35,208 bases of DNA from Shewanella profunda (GTDB taxonomy: Bacteria; Pseudomonadota; Gammaproteobacteria; Enterobacterales; Shewanellaceae), in the NCBI RefSeq assembly GCF_023283765.1, contig NZ_JAKILG010000047.1, positions 1 through 35,208 on the forward strand, written 5' to 3'. Made by a program: the position numbers and the translations under genes. Positions 17,343 to 26,015 of this stretch are shown here, in pieces (within the stretch, counting starts at the first letter, position 1; each line of letters opens with the position of its first letter). The notes beneath the pieces are model-generated. The model saw nothing but the letters and a program-made list of their open reading frames with translations, was not told the origin of the DNA and ran no database searches.

Positions 17343-18665
17343 ATGAAGGTTGTCGATTATATTTTTTCAGAGGGTGAGCGTCGGTCACTATTAGTGAGTG
17401 AAGATAGTCGCATTGATTTTTGGTCAACTCTTTATGTCACTGCTGAGCTTAGACAAGACCACAAGCAAACCTCAATAAAGAAAGAGCTATATAGCATCAA
17501 GCTGCTGAGAAAGTGGGAACAGTTGCATACTCGAGATTTATTGGCTGAGATTCGACAGCTAAATTTTCCGTCTAGGGAAACAATAAAATCTATCAAACAT
17601 TTCTGTGGTATATCTTCAAAGGCTGAAAATTCAAAATCTGCTAAGGTGGTGAGTTTCACAAAATTAGCCAAAACGCCTTCTGCACTTGATACTGTCGATA
17701 AAAACTATCAGTACCAGCGTATGATTGGCATCAATAAGTTCTTGGGATTTTGTGCTTGGGAATTGTGTAAATTCAAACCAAATGCGGCTGAACTAAGAAG
17801 AGAAATCGAGGCAATGTCCGCGCAGTTTAAGGCCCATTACCCCAAGGGATTAAGCAACTTATCTAAAGCAACACACGCAGAAGCAGATCACTTTAAAGCC
17901 TTCTTGGAAGTCGCGCATCCCAATCATCCGCAAAACCCCTTCTCAAATTTCGAGATAAAATTGAGAAACTACTTACTCATCCAAATTTTGTACTGGACAG
18001 GATGCCGACCATCAGAAACTTTGTCTCTCACATTAGATGATATTGGGCACGATATAGACCAGCCTGCTTTACGATTCATTAGGCGTCATGATGACATCAA
18101 TGATCCTCGTAAAGTTCAGCCTACGTTGAAAACACAGGAGCGTGAAATAAACATCCCTCCAGCTCTATACACCGATCTCGAATATTACATCAGAGTGATT
18201 AGGCCAACATTTAACCGTTCCAAATCACACCCATATATTTTTGTCCATCACAAAGGTGGAATGAAAGGCTCCGCGATGACAGACAAAGCTTTTTCTGAAG
18301 CGGTTATACCCAAGCTTAAAGCTGTAGATAAGATGTTTACTAACATTCAGCGTCGAGGATTTCGCATTTATTTCAATGAAAGGTTGTCAGCCCAAATTGA
18401 TATGCATAATGAGGGTGTTAGCGAGCAGATTCTCGTTGCCGAGAAGCAAGGTTTGTATGAAGAGGTAAAAGTGCTTAAGTCAAAGCTGATTAAAGACGGC
18501 GATGAAATTGATATGCGGATGATGTTAAATGGTCATAGCAGTCCCGACAGCGCAAGGCCTTATTTAAATAGGTTTGCAGAACGTAAAGCTAGAGATATAC
18601 ATAAACGCATGATGTTGGATATTAGTTCAGCAACAAAGGAAATAAAGAATGGTAGAAGCAGTTAA
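17343..18665 (+). CDS. Tyrosine recombinase 1 of the island
   Basis: A 440-aa site-specific recombinase. Box I is TGCRPSETLSL (Arg at about 222). Box II is degenerate (QRRGFRIYFNERLS, about 336-349), supplying the second Arg. GHSSPDSARPYLNRF (about 399-413) supplies the His and the Tyr nucleophile. An N-terminal helical SAM-like region (about 100-205) should bind the core site. It is the first gene of an operon of three consecutive recombinases and overlaps the next by 17 bp. The triple arrangement recalls Tn554 and other multi-recombinase elements that insert at fixed sites. In a Gamma-Mobile-Trio reading this would be an extra integrase upstream of the trio. Confidence 0.85.
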   Translation: MKVVDYIFSEGERRSLLVSEDSRIDFWSTLYVTAELRQDHKQTSIKKELYSIKLLRKWEQLHTRDLLAEIRQLNFPSRETIKSIKHFCGISSKAENSKSAKVVSFTKLAKTPSALDTVDKNYQYQRMIGINKFLGFCAWELCKFKPNAAELRREIEAMSAQFKAHYPKGLSNLSKATHAEADHFKAFLEVAHPNHPQNPFSNFEIKLRNYLLIQILYWTGCRPSETLSLTLDDIGHDIDQPALRFIRRHDDINDPRKVQPTLKTQEREINIPPALYTDLEYYIRVIRPTFNRSKSHPYIFVHHKGGMKGSAMTDKAFSEAVIPKLKAVDKMFTNIQRRGFRIYFNERLSAQIDMHNEGVSEQILVAEKQGLYEEVKVLKSKLIKDGDEIDMRMMLNGHSSPDSARPYLNRFAERKARDIHKRMMLDISSATKEIKNGRSS

Positions 18666-20202
18666 TATTTCCGTATTTCAAGACACTCAACACCGTAAAA
18701 GTAAAATGGGATATGAGTTTTTCGAATCAGATGTTACTTGGCGCTTAGATAACTCTATCAAATTGAATTGGGGCCGATTACCTAAAAGCGTAAATGAAAC
18801 TTTTGTAAATGGTTATAAAATGCAAATGGCTGATTATGCGGAAGAACTATCAGCTAGTACATGTTACATCATCTTCGAAAAAATTTTATCTATATTACGA
18901 ACACAAGAAGCCAATGAGCTTTCTCTTTCTACGTTACAAAATTATCTGTCGACATTAGATAGTGGCTCAGAATATAAGCTAGGTTCGATTAGAGCCTTTC
19001 TATTGAATTGGATTGATAAAAATATAGAGGGCATCAGCCCTAAAATTGAGTCTTGGCTTGAGCAAATTACCCTCAAAGGAATGAATAAAGGAGTAGCTGT
19101 TGCAAAAGGGTGTCCTCATACTGGCGCATATTCTATGCAAGAGCAGGAAGCGATACTTAGATGGGGGGTCAATGCGTTTATAGATGATAAGTTATCTCTT
19201 CATGATTACACGTGGCTGATGTTAAATATTTATTTGGGTGCTCGTCCTACACAGTTTTGTCAGCTCCAAGCTGGCGATCTTCGGGTGAAATCTCGTGAAG
19301 GGCGCACCGAATATGCGTTGCTATTACCACATGCAAAAAAACGAGGCGTTAAAAACTTTAGAGATGACTTTAAGGAAATGGATATCGATGAGGACTTAGC
19401 CCTATTAATCAGTAATCAAGCACAAGCAACAGCAAAGCTCATTGAAAAACAGGTGGGGACTTTAACTGATAAGCAAAAATCTGAGATGCCAGTTTTTGGT
19501 GCTGTTAATAAAATAAGAGGTTTGAGTAGTAAAGATGAACTTGATAATTTGATGTTAATGACTCCAGACGCTATTCATATGTCTAGAACTGTTGGTATGG
19601 ATATTCTCCGTAACTTGATGAAGATATGTGATGCAAGGTCAGAACGACTGAAGGGAGAGTTCATTCATTTAACCGCAAGACGGTTTCGTTATACGCTGGG
19701 TACAAATGCCGCTAGACGTGGTTTATCAGCATTTGTTATCGCGAAGCTTTTAGGTCACTCAGATATACAAAACGTTAAGGTATATACGGAGAACGTTAAG
19801 GAGCTTGGCGAAGAAATCAATGATGCACTAGTAGCTGTCCTAGCCCCTCTTGCTCAAGCATTTGCCGGCACCCTAATATTAAGTGAAGCTGATGCCATTA
19901 GAGTGAATGATCCACTGTCTCGAATCCACAACAGTCATGGTGATAGCTTAGGAAATTGCGGGAAATATGGTTTTTGTTCAACTGGTGGAAGGGTTTGTTA
20001 TACATGTGCAAAATTTCAACCTTGGGTTCATGGTAGGCACCAAGTAATTTTAAATGACCTACTCGAAGAAAGAAAGCGGTTACGCGATAAGGGTGCTAGC
20101 TCTTTTGTATTGCAATCAACCGATAGAGTCATGCTAGCCATACAAGAAGTTATAATACTTTGTGAGAAAGCGAAAAGAGATGAGGGGTTGTTAGATGGGT
20201 AA
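18649..20202 (+). CDS. gmtY: Tyrosine recombinase 2 (candidate GmtY) with C-terminal Cys cluster
   Basis: A 517-aa recombinase with box I LGARPTQFCQL (Arg about 197), box II HLTARRFRYTLGTNAA (about 338-353), LLGHSDIQ (His about 369) and the Tyr in KVYTENV (about 378). After the catalytic core is a cysteine cluster (C-x5-C-x6-C-x2-C: GNCGKYGFCSTGGRVCYTCAKF, spaced over about 438-456) that may bind zinc. The start at 18649 has AAGGAA upstream, and the end overlaps the next gene by 8 bp (ATGGGTAA). The order recombinase, large integrase, coiled-coil protein fits the Gamma-Mobile-Trio genes gmtY-gmtZ-gmtX. That assignment is by order, size and cargo type only, so treat the symbol as provisional. 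Confidence 0.6.
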   Translation: MVEAVNISVFQDTQHRKSKMGYEFFESDVTWRLDNSIKLNWGRLPKSVNETFVNGYKMQMADYAEELSASTCYIIFEKILSILRTQEANELSLSTLQNYLSTLDSGSEYKLGSIRAFLLNWIDKNIEGISPKIESWLEQITLKGMNKGVAVAKGCPHTGAYSMQEQEAILRWGVNAFIDDKLSLHDYTWLMLNIYLGARPTQFCQLQAGDLRVKSREGRTEYALLLPHAKKRGVKNFRDDFKEMDIDEDLALLISNQAQATAKLIEKQVGTLTDKQKSEMPVFGAVNKIRGLSSKDELDNLMLMTPDAIHMSRTVGMDILRNLMKICDARSERLKGEFIHLTARRFRYTLGTNAARRGLSAFVIAKLLGHSDIQNVKVYTENVKELGEEINDALVAVLAPLAQAFAGTLILSEADAIRVNDPLSRIHNSHGDSLGNCGKYGFCSTGGRVCYTCAKFQPWVHGRHQVILNDLLEERKRLRDKGASSFVLQSTDRVMLAIQEVIILCEKAKRDEGLLDG

Positions 20203-22276
20203 ATCAGATAATAACGTCATCAAACTTTGGCAAGCAAAGCACGACAAAGATACCCAAAGAAACTTGGCTGAGTTCATTTTGTTCGCTCAATCCGAGCTAA
20301 CACTATACAAAGAACAAGGCTGGGACGCTCCAAGTTGGAAGCCAAATAAAGGGCAGGTTTTAGTTTTCGGGTTCAGGCAAACGGAAGGGAACAATTATTC
20401 CCCTATAGATATCTTTAAAGGGCCATATTTAGAGTTTGTGAAGGCTTTTATGCGTCAGCAAATGACCCTTAAGGAGATTACGTCTGCCCATTTGTGGATA
20501 TCAATGTTTCGTAATCTATATCTAGCATTGGTTGCTCAAGAGGATGACAAAGTACCATGCATTCGAGACGTTACCGGGCAAACATTAAAAGATGCTGTTG
20601 CGATAATAAAGCAATCTGAAAATAACCTTACACGCCGTTATCAAATCGGAGGTAAGTTAACCAGCCTTGTAAAATGGCTTCTTGATGAGCGTATCGTACT
20701 TACGCTACCAACATTTAAAAATCCATTTCCCAAGCAGGTGCATACAGCTGAGCAATTAGGTGAAGAAGCTGACAGATTTCGTGAAGAGCGATGCCCCACC
20801 ATGCACGAAATGTTATCTTTGGCTGAATGTTTTGCAAGAGCAGAGGCTGTTCAAGATAAATATTATACCAGTGCCCTAGTTTTACTTTGCTTCGCACCTG
20901 GTCGTATCAATGAACTTGATGGCTTAACGATACACTCTTTACAACAAGGTGATGATGACGGTTGGTATATCGTATGGCATGGGTCAAAAGGTTATCCTGA
21001 TCATCGAAAACCTATCCCCCCCTTGATGCTAGATGTGGTTAAAGAAGCATTTAATCGACTGATTGAGATCGGAAAACCAGCCCGAGCATGCGCTAAATGG
21101 GCATATGAACACCCTAATGAGTTCTACAAACACGAAGGGTGTATTACGCAACCAGATCATAAAGCTAGTCAGCCTTTGTCGCATTTGCAGATTGCTAATG
21201 CAATGAGTATTGTGGGTTTTTTAAACAAGAATGGTGTGACCTTTCAAAATACCAAAGCATTAACTAATTGGCTAAATGCATTATTAGATGAAAAAACAGT
21301 GACTTATTCTCGTTTGAATGAGGTAGTTCATCAAAAATACAAAAATAAAAGTTGGCCTAATAACCCAGACTCAAAGAGACCTGTTTGGGAAAACCTGTTG
21401 CTGTATCGGGACCTTGAATTAAAGCCGAAAAGTGCGGCTAAACAGTTTAGTTGGACTATGCCAACGATTAACGCATTTAATGAGCAACTTAACAAAAAAC
21501 CTAAATCCATGAGCACCCTTTGGGAGCGTTTTAACATGACACAGGAGGATGGCACTCCGATAGCGTTAACGACTCACCAATTTCGAGTGTGGCTCAATAC
21601 TCACGCCAAAATTGGTGGTGTTGATGATTGGAAAATTGCTCAATGGTCTGGTCGAGCTGATTACCGCCAGAATTCAGCCTATGACCTTCGAACACTAGAA
21701 CAAAAAAGTAGACTAAGCACTGAGCTGATGGTGGCTAGTTACAATGATATGCCTTCAGCGATTATCTTGAGAAAGTATAACTTACCGGTCACATTGAAAT
21801 CGGTTGGCATAGACAGAGAAGGTATTGCTGATTTTACAGGTATTGGGTTCTGTACACATAATTTTGCGCAAACACCATGCACAAAAGCGGGCGAGTGCGT
21901 GACTTGTAAAGAGCATGTTTGCTTAACGGGAATCCCTGAGACCCTGGAAGAGCTAGAACAACTGGATAAACTAATATCAGAACAATTAGATAAAGCAATA
22001 CAAGCTAATGGTAAAGATGTGTTCGGTGCAGATAGATGGGTTACGCATCATGGGTGGAAATTGGGGCATATACGCACCCTAATCGCGATAATGAAGGACG
22101 AAAGCCTTCCAGAGGGAACTGTTATTCAAATTCCAGTAGAGCATGATCCCTCACCAACAAGACGAGCGCTTGAAGATAAAAAAATGGTCACAGACCTAGA
22201 GGATCGTTGCAACACTAAAGCGCAGATTAAGCCTCAATTTAATGCAAACATAAAAAAATTGTTGGGGTTTGGATAA
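20195..22276 (+). CDS. gmtZ: Tyrosine recombinase-like protein 3 (candidate GmtZ), 693 aa
   Basis: A long recombinase-family protein. Box I is FAPGRINELDGL (Arg about 239) and box II is TTHQFRVWLNTHA (about 459-471), a good H-x-x-R. The usual LGH block reads QWSGRADYRQNSAYDLRT (about 482-499), with Arg in the His position and a Tyr after it. A Cys-rich segment follows (CTHNF...CTKAGECVTCKEHVC, about 553-577). The N-terminal ~200 residues match no domain I know. It is translationally coupled on both sides (8-bp overlap before, TAATG after). Size, position and the Cys cluster resemble the TnpB-type partner in multi-recombinase elements; the gmtZ symbol is provisional. Confidence 0.6.
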   Translation: MGKSDNNVIKLWQAKHDKDTQRNLAEFILFAQSELTLYKEQGWDAPSWKPNKGQVLVFGFRQTEGNNYSPIDIFKGPYLEFVKAFMRQQMTLKEITSAHLWISMFRNLYLALVAQEDDKVPCIRDVTGQTLKDAVAIIKQSENNLTRRYQIGGKLTSLVKWLLDERIVLTLPTFKNPFPKQVHTAEQLGEEADRFREERCPTMHEMLSLAECFARAEAVQDKYYTSALVLLCFAPGRINELDGLTIHSLQQGDDDGWYIVWHGSKGYPDHRKPIPPLMLDVVKEAFNRLIEIGKPARACAKWAYEHPNEFYKHEGCITQPDHKASQPLSHLQIANAMSIVGFLNKNGVTFQNTKALTNWLNALLDEKTVTYSRLNEVVHQKYKNKSWPNNPDSKRPVWENLLLYRDLELKPKSAAKQFSWTMPTINAFNEQLNKKPKSMSTLWERFNMTQEDGTPIALTTHQFRVWLNTHAKIGGVDDWKIAQWSGRADYRQNSAYDLRTLEQKSRLSTELMVASYNDMPSAIILRKYNLPVTLKSVGIDREGIADFTGIGFCTHNFAQTPCTKAGECVTCKEHVCLTGIPETLEELEQLDKLISEQLDKAIQANGKDVFGADRWVTHHGWKLGHIRTLIAIMKDESLPEGTVIQIPVEHDPSPTRRALEDKKMVTDLEDRCNTKAQIKPQFNANIKKLLGFG

Positions 22277-22803
22277 TGCCAAAAATAGTCATAACAAGCA
22301 GCAGTAAAAAGAAGATTCTCAATATCATTTCAGGTTGGCAAGGCAAGCTTTCATGGTCATTACTGTGTGAGCGAGTAACCAAAGAGCTTGGATTGGAAAG
22401 CATTGTTTCTAGACATACTCTATTGGCGTATGAAGATGTAAAAATTGCATTTGAAGAGAAGAAAGCATGGCTTAAAGAACAACCTTTCTCTTCCAGTAAA
22501 AAAGATGATATGCAATTGCAAGATGCGTATTCACGCATTGACACATTAGAGGCTAAAGTTCGAAGTCTTGAAGCAGAAAAGACAGCATTGACGGAGCAAT
22601 TTGTAAGATGGCAATACAATCTTTATTACATGAGCAACAATATGGATGAATTAAATAAAGAGCTGCCAGAGGGAGTAAATATTGAAGAGCTAAGAATAGA
22701 ACTAGAGCGCAAGCCTGTACCTTCCAATATCAATATGTCGAAGCTAAATCAGCCTTTAACCAAGTTAACAAGAGCTGATGACAATAAACGTAAACGAACG
22801 TGA
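22276..22803 (+). CDS. gmtX: Coiled-coil accessory protein of the recombinase operon (candidate GmtX)
   Basis: A 175-aa protein whose start overlaps the previous stop (TAATG), so it is probably translated by coupling. Residues 1-65 look like a small helical DNA-binding domain (WQGKLSWSLLCERVTKELGL, then SRHTLLAYEDVKIAFEEKK). Residues 75-110 are a heptad-rich coiled coil (RIDTLEAKVRSLEAEKTAL), and the tail is basic (ADDNKRKRT). Small coiled-coil proteins in this position (TnpC in Tn554) help the recombinases choose sites or orientation. Assigned to GmtX only by position and size. Confidence 0.55.
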   Translation: MPKIVITSSSKKKILNIISGWQGKLSWSLLCERVTKELGLESIVSRHTLLAYEDVKIAFEEKKAWLKEQPFSSSKKDDMQLQDAYSRIDTLEAKVRSLEAEKTALTEQFVRWQYNLYYMSNNMDELNKELPEGVNIEELRIELERKPVPSNINMSKLNQPLTKLTRADDNKRKRT

Positions 22804-22882
22804 GTGGTTAATTAGGAGCCGCACCAATGCTAAATTTATCAATCTACTAAGCAATTAACTGACACTTTAAGGAACCTAAAAA

Positions 22883-23320
22883 ATGGCTAGCGGTCCGCAA
22901 AAAGCACTGCAAAACCTCGATGCTTTTTTGGCGTGGGTGGAGACGCAACAGGATGATGACTTTAAACAAATAGCCTTTAGAGGTCAGTTAAGTCGTGTTG
23001 AAGTAGCTAAAGCGGTCGGCTGTGGTAAATCAGCTCTAAATCAAAATCCTGAATTACGAAAGCACTTAAAAAAACTGGAAGACAACCTGCGTGACAAAGG
23101 TGTGCTGCCACCTCTGACTGAATCAGCAAAAAATGAGTCTTGTAAGCCAAAACAATATGACAATACAACAAACCGAAAAGTACTTGATTCAAGACGTTTG
23201 TCATCACTTGAAGCTGAAAATATTGAATTAAAAGCAAAAGTGAATGAGCTTGAAGGTAAACTTAAGCGTTTCGGTGAATTGTCAGAAACCTTGTCTGAAA
23301 TGGGGTTCATGCCGCGATGA
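22883..23320 (+). CDS. HTH/coiled-coil protein of the mobility operon
   Basis: A 145-aa protein. AAGGAA lies 7 nt before the ATG at 22883. Residues 30-60 contain a helix-turn-helix-like segment (LSRVEVAKAVGCGKSALNQN), suggesting DNA binding. Residues 105-135 are a leucine/glutamate coiled coil (LSSLEAENIELKAKVNELEG) with a leucine-zipper look. A 79-bp gap separates it from the previous gene, and it overlaps the helicase gene by ATGA. Proteins like this accompany multi-recombinase islands; the role is probably in recombination or control of the operon. Confidence 0.65.
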   Translation: MASGPQKALQNLDAFLAWVETQQDDDFKQIAFRGQLSRVEVAKAVGCGKSALNQNPELRKHLKKLEDNLRDKGVLPPLTESAKNESCKPKQYDNTTNRKVLDSRRLSSLEAENIELKAKVNELEGKLKRFGELSETLSEMGFMPR

Positions 23321-25470
23321 ATGCTGCCTTAAATGAAGAGCTATTTCGCGTCACCAGTATCCCTTACAACTCATCAACGATGGTGATATTCAGCGGCACA
23401 CCGTTAAGGAAAAACTCTTACAGAGCCAATAGCGGTAAATACTATGTCACGATAAAAGTAGATCCTGACACATTGCCTGTAGAACCTGCAATTGGCCAGT
23501 ATTGGTTAGTTAAAGGAGACCGTCATATCAAAAACATGGATATAGGGGATTACGTAATGCAACAGCATACTTACCAATCACCTGTCCATGTTGAATGCAG
23601 GTTGCCAGAAACTGGTGAGCAGCTAATTCAATTCATTGCGAGAGAAAACGACTTCAAGGGGATTGGTGAAAGTAAAGCCAGAGCACTCTGGGAGCTCCTA
23701 GGTAAAGATTTTCATGCAACATTAAACAACGACACTCCTGAATCAAGAATATTGCTTAAAAGCGTTCTGAGCGAGGATTCCATAACCGCATTATTTGAAG
23801 GGTATGCTAAATACAAAAATCTTGCCTACTGCAATTGGATGTCCGAACACAAGATACCTGCCAGTGTTCAGCAGCGTTTGCTGAAATATCACAGTGAGCA
23901 ATCCATTGAAGCAATTAAACAGAATCCTTATGTGTTAATTGGTTTTGGCATGAGTTTTACAGAGGTGGATTCTATTTCTCAAGCGAAGCTTGAGGTCACA
24001 ACAAATGATGACAGGCGATTAAGTGCGGCGCTTGAAATTGCGATACGTAAAGAGATAGAGAAAGGGCATACTTATACGATACAAGCTAATTTACGCCCTC
24101 ATTTAACCAAGCTACTAAAAGATAAAGATTTGGTCGCCAAAGCGTTTCATGCAGGACACGATAAAGCTCAGTATTTATTAAATCACACAACAGGAACTTA
24201 CCATCCCACAGCTCAGTTATTGATGGAAAATGTTGTGACTAAACGACTCAAAGCACTTGCTAGTCAAAACAACTTATATGACGAACATGCAAATTCAGCA
24301 TATTGCTCTGCTGTTGGGGAGCTACCTTATGAGTTAACAAAGAAGCAAGAAGAAGCGGTCACGACATGCCTAGATAACGCAGTAAGCTGTATCACCGGTG
24401 GTGCTGGCACAGGTAAAACGACAGTGCTAAGAACTGCGTTGCGTGCCTATTATGCAATGGGGTTTGAAATACATGCAGTAGCCTTAAGTGGTCGTGCGGC
24501 AATGCGCTTACATGAGTCGATTGGTTTTATCACTTCAACAATTGCAAAGTTACTGCGAAATAAACCTATTGATTCAGAAAAACAAAAACATCTGCTCGTC
24601 ATTGATGAAGCCAGCATGATTGATTTGCCGACCATGTACCGTTTAGTAAATCACATTCACCCCTCAGTGAGAATTATCTTAACTGGCGACCCAAATCAGC
24701 TTCCACCAATTGGCTGCGGTAAAGTACTAGCGGATATTGTTGAATCTAAAGTGATTGCAAATACTTTACTGGACATTGTGAAGCGTCAGGAAGGCTATAC
24801 GGGTATTCCTGAGTATTCGAAATTAATAAATCAAGGGGAAGTACCAGAGCAACTTACCACTGGCGCAATTTATTTTCACGAAACAGATAAAAAAGAGATA
24901 TCTCAAGTTTGTTGTAATTTGTATCAACAATCTCCTGAGAACAGCCGCGTGATGGCTTCAACCAAAGCACTGGTTGCTGAAATCAATAAGCTAACTCAAG
25001 AGGCTGTAAATCATAGTGGCAGCAGACTCGAATTTGAAATGAATGGTGAGCTGTTCTTTCAACATCTACGACTTAATGATTCAATCTTGTTTACGCAAAA
25101 TCACTATGATAAAGGTATTCAGAACGGTTCGCTTGGTGCCCTAACAAGCGTCGTGGCCTCTGGGGATAGTTATGGTGAAGTGACACTCGATACTGGAGAT
25201 AAGGTTATAGTGACTCAAGCCGTACTTGATTGCATGGAATTGGGTTATGCAATAACTCTTCATAAGGCTCAAGGTTCTCAGTTCCCACGTATTATCATTG
25301 CTTTGCAGAAAGGTAAAATTGTTGACCGAGCATGGCTCTATACCGCTATCACCAGAGCTGAAAGTGAAATTCATATTGTGGGGGCTGAAGCTGACTTAAA
25401 AACCATTACTGCAGCTCCTAGTCATTCAAATAAGCGTAATAGTTATCTTGTTGATCTTTTAAAAAGATAA
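23317..25470 (+). CDS. RecD2-like SF1B DNA helicase
   Basis: A 717-aa superfamily 1B helicase. A helix-hairpin-helix-like segment (FKGIGESKARALWELLG, about 110-126) precedes the motor, as in RecD2. Motifs: Walker A GGAGTGKTT (about 364-372), Walker B LLVIDEAS (about 427-434), motif III GDPNQLPPIG, motif V-like YAITLHKAQGSQFP (about 644-657) and motif VI LYTAITRA (about 673-680). It should unwind DNA 5'-3'. It is the last gene of the mobility operon, coupled by ATGA to the HTH protein. It may process recombination intermediates, or act as cargo or defence; the conserved position favours the former. Confidence 0.8.
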   Translation: MNAALNEELFRVTSIPYNSSTMVIFSGTPLRKNSYRANSGKYYVTIKVDPDTLPVEPAIGQYWLVKGDRHIKNMDIGDYVMQQHTYQSPVHVECRLPETGEQLIQFIARENDFKGIGESKARALWELLGKDFHATLNNDTPESRILLKSVLSEDSITALFEGYAKYKNLAYCNWMSEHKIPASVQQRLLKYHSEQSIEAIKQNPYVLIGFGMSFTEVDSISQAKLEVTTNDDRRLSAALEIAIRKEIEKGHTYTIQANLRPHLTKLLKDKDLVAKAFHAGHDKAQYLLNHTTGTYHPTAQLLMENVVTKRLKALASQNNLYDEHANSAYCSAVGELPYELTKKQEEAVTTCLDNAVSCITGGAGTGKTTVLRTALRAYYAMGFEIHAVALSGRAAMRLHESIGFITSTIAKLLRNKPIDSEKQKHLLVIDEASMIDLPTMYRLVNHIHPSVRIILTGDPNQLPPIGCGKVLADIVESKVIANTLLDIVKRQEGYTGIPEYSKLINQGEVPEQLTTGAIYFHETDKKEISQVCCNLYQQSPENSRVMASTKALVAEINKLTQEAVNHSGSRLEFEMNGELFFQHLRLNDSILFTQNHYDKGIQNGSLGALTSVVASGDSYGEVTLDTGDKVIVTQAVLDCMELGYAITLHKAQGSQFPRIIIALQKGKIVDRAWLYTAITRAESEIHIVGAEADLKTITAAPSHSNKRNSYLVDLLKR

Positions 25471-25497
25471 AAATAAAATTTGTTACATTGGCGAGTG

Positions 25498-25590
25498 ACT
25501 ACAGGTACAAGCGGAGATAAGTTGTGTTCAAACGCGGAGCGTTATCTGCATTTAATTCTGCGATCTTACGTGGCAAGATGTGCCTGTAGT
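25498..25590. repeat. Nested inverted repeat able to fold as a branched structure
   Basis: Outer arms ACTACAGGTACA (25498-25509) and TGTGCCTGTAGT (25579-25590) pair over 12 bp with one G-U wobble. Inside, AGATAA/TTATCT (25515-25520 with 25542-25547) and ATCTT/AAGAT (25563-25567 with 25575-25579) form two further hairpins, the last touching the outer arm. This gives a three-way-junction-like fold of 93 nt. It could be a small RNA, a recombination site or a replication/termination structure. Nothing identifies it further. Confidence 0.4.
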
Positions 25591-25680
25591 TGAGCGGCCA
25601 TCAAAATTGTCTCTTGGTGTTTGCGGCATTAACCCATAGAAACTTTAATCCGAAAGTTACAAGTTAAAGTATTTTCGCTA

Positions 25681-25735
25681 ACTAGTTTATATCCAAAAGT
25701 GAACTAGTGAATCAGACTTACCTAGCCTGATTCAC
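25681..25735. repeat. Two overlapping inverted repeats
   Basis: ACTAGTTTA (25681-25689) pairs with TGAACTAGT (25700-25708) at 8 of 9 positions. GTGAATCAG (25707-25715) pairs perfectly with CTGATTCAC (25727-25735) over an 11-nt loop. They share two bases. No U-tract follows, so they are not simple terminators. Confidence 0.4.
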
Positions 25736-26015
25736 GGGGTCAAAAACGGTTTTACCTGCTTTTGGGGAGCAGAGATGGAAGCGTTAAGCTGTCCTCCAAT
25801 AACCAAATTCTTTAGGTTAATCTCGCCAGGGGATACCTTTCGAAAGCAGTAAAGAATGCCTTCGTGTGTTTGTCTATGTAAAGGTTTGTCATCAACGCGA
25901 CCTGTGCTTTTCATCAAATGAAATAGCTTTCCTAATATGCATCGGTTAACTATGGTTACTTTTGGCGAAGCTAATTATAACGTCTTGCCATGCTGTCTAA
26001 AAAGATCAACACACC

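Larger units (their letters stand above)
25471..26015. other. 545-bp region without a convincing gene, between the helicase and the retron
   Basis: No frame here has a good ribosome site or family match. The region holds a nested inverted-repeat structure at 25498-25590 and overlapping inverted repeats at 25681-25735, listed separately. I see no strong terminator for either converging operon. It may be the seam where the retron cargo joined the mobility module. Confidence 0.5.

Noticed and set aside
17343..22276. A RIT (recombinase-in-trio) element
   Set aside because: RIT elements have three recombinases but typically stand alone with terminal inverted repeats. Here coiled-coil, HTH and helicase genes are coupled to the recombinases and no flanking terminal repeats were seen, so a GMT/Tn554-like island fits better.
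25732..25917. A 61-aa minus-strand open frame in the gap between the helicase and the retron
   Set aside because: No convincing ribosome site, no recognisable family, and its end lies in an inverted repeat. It might be a real small gene, but I cannot support it.
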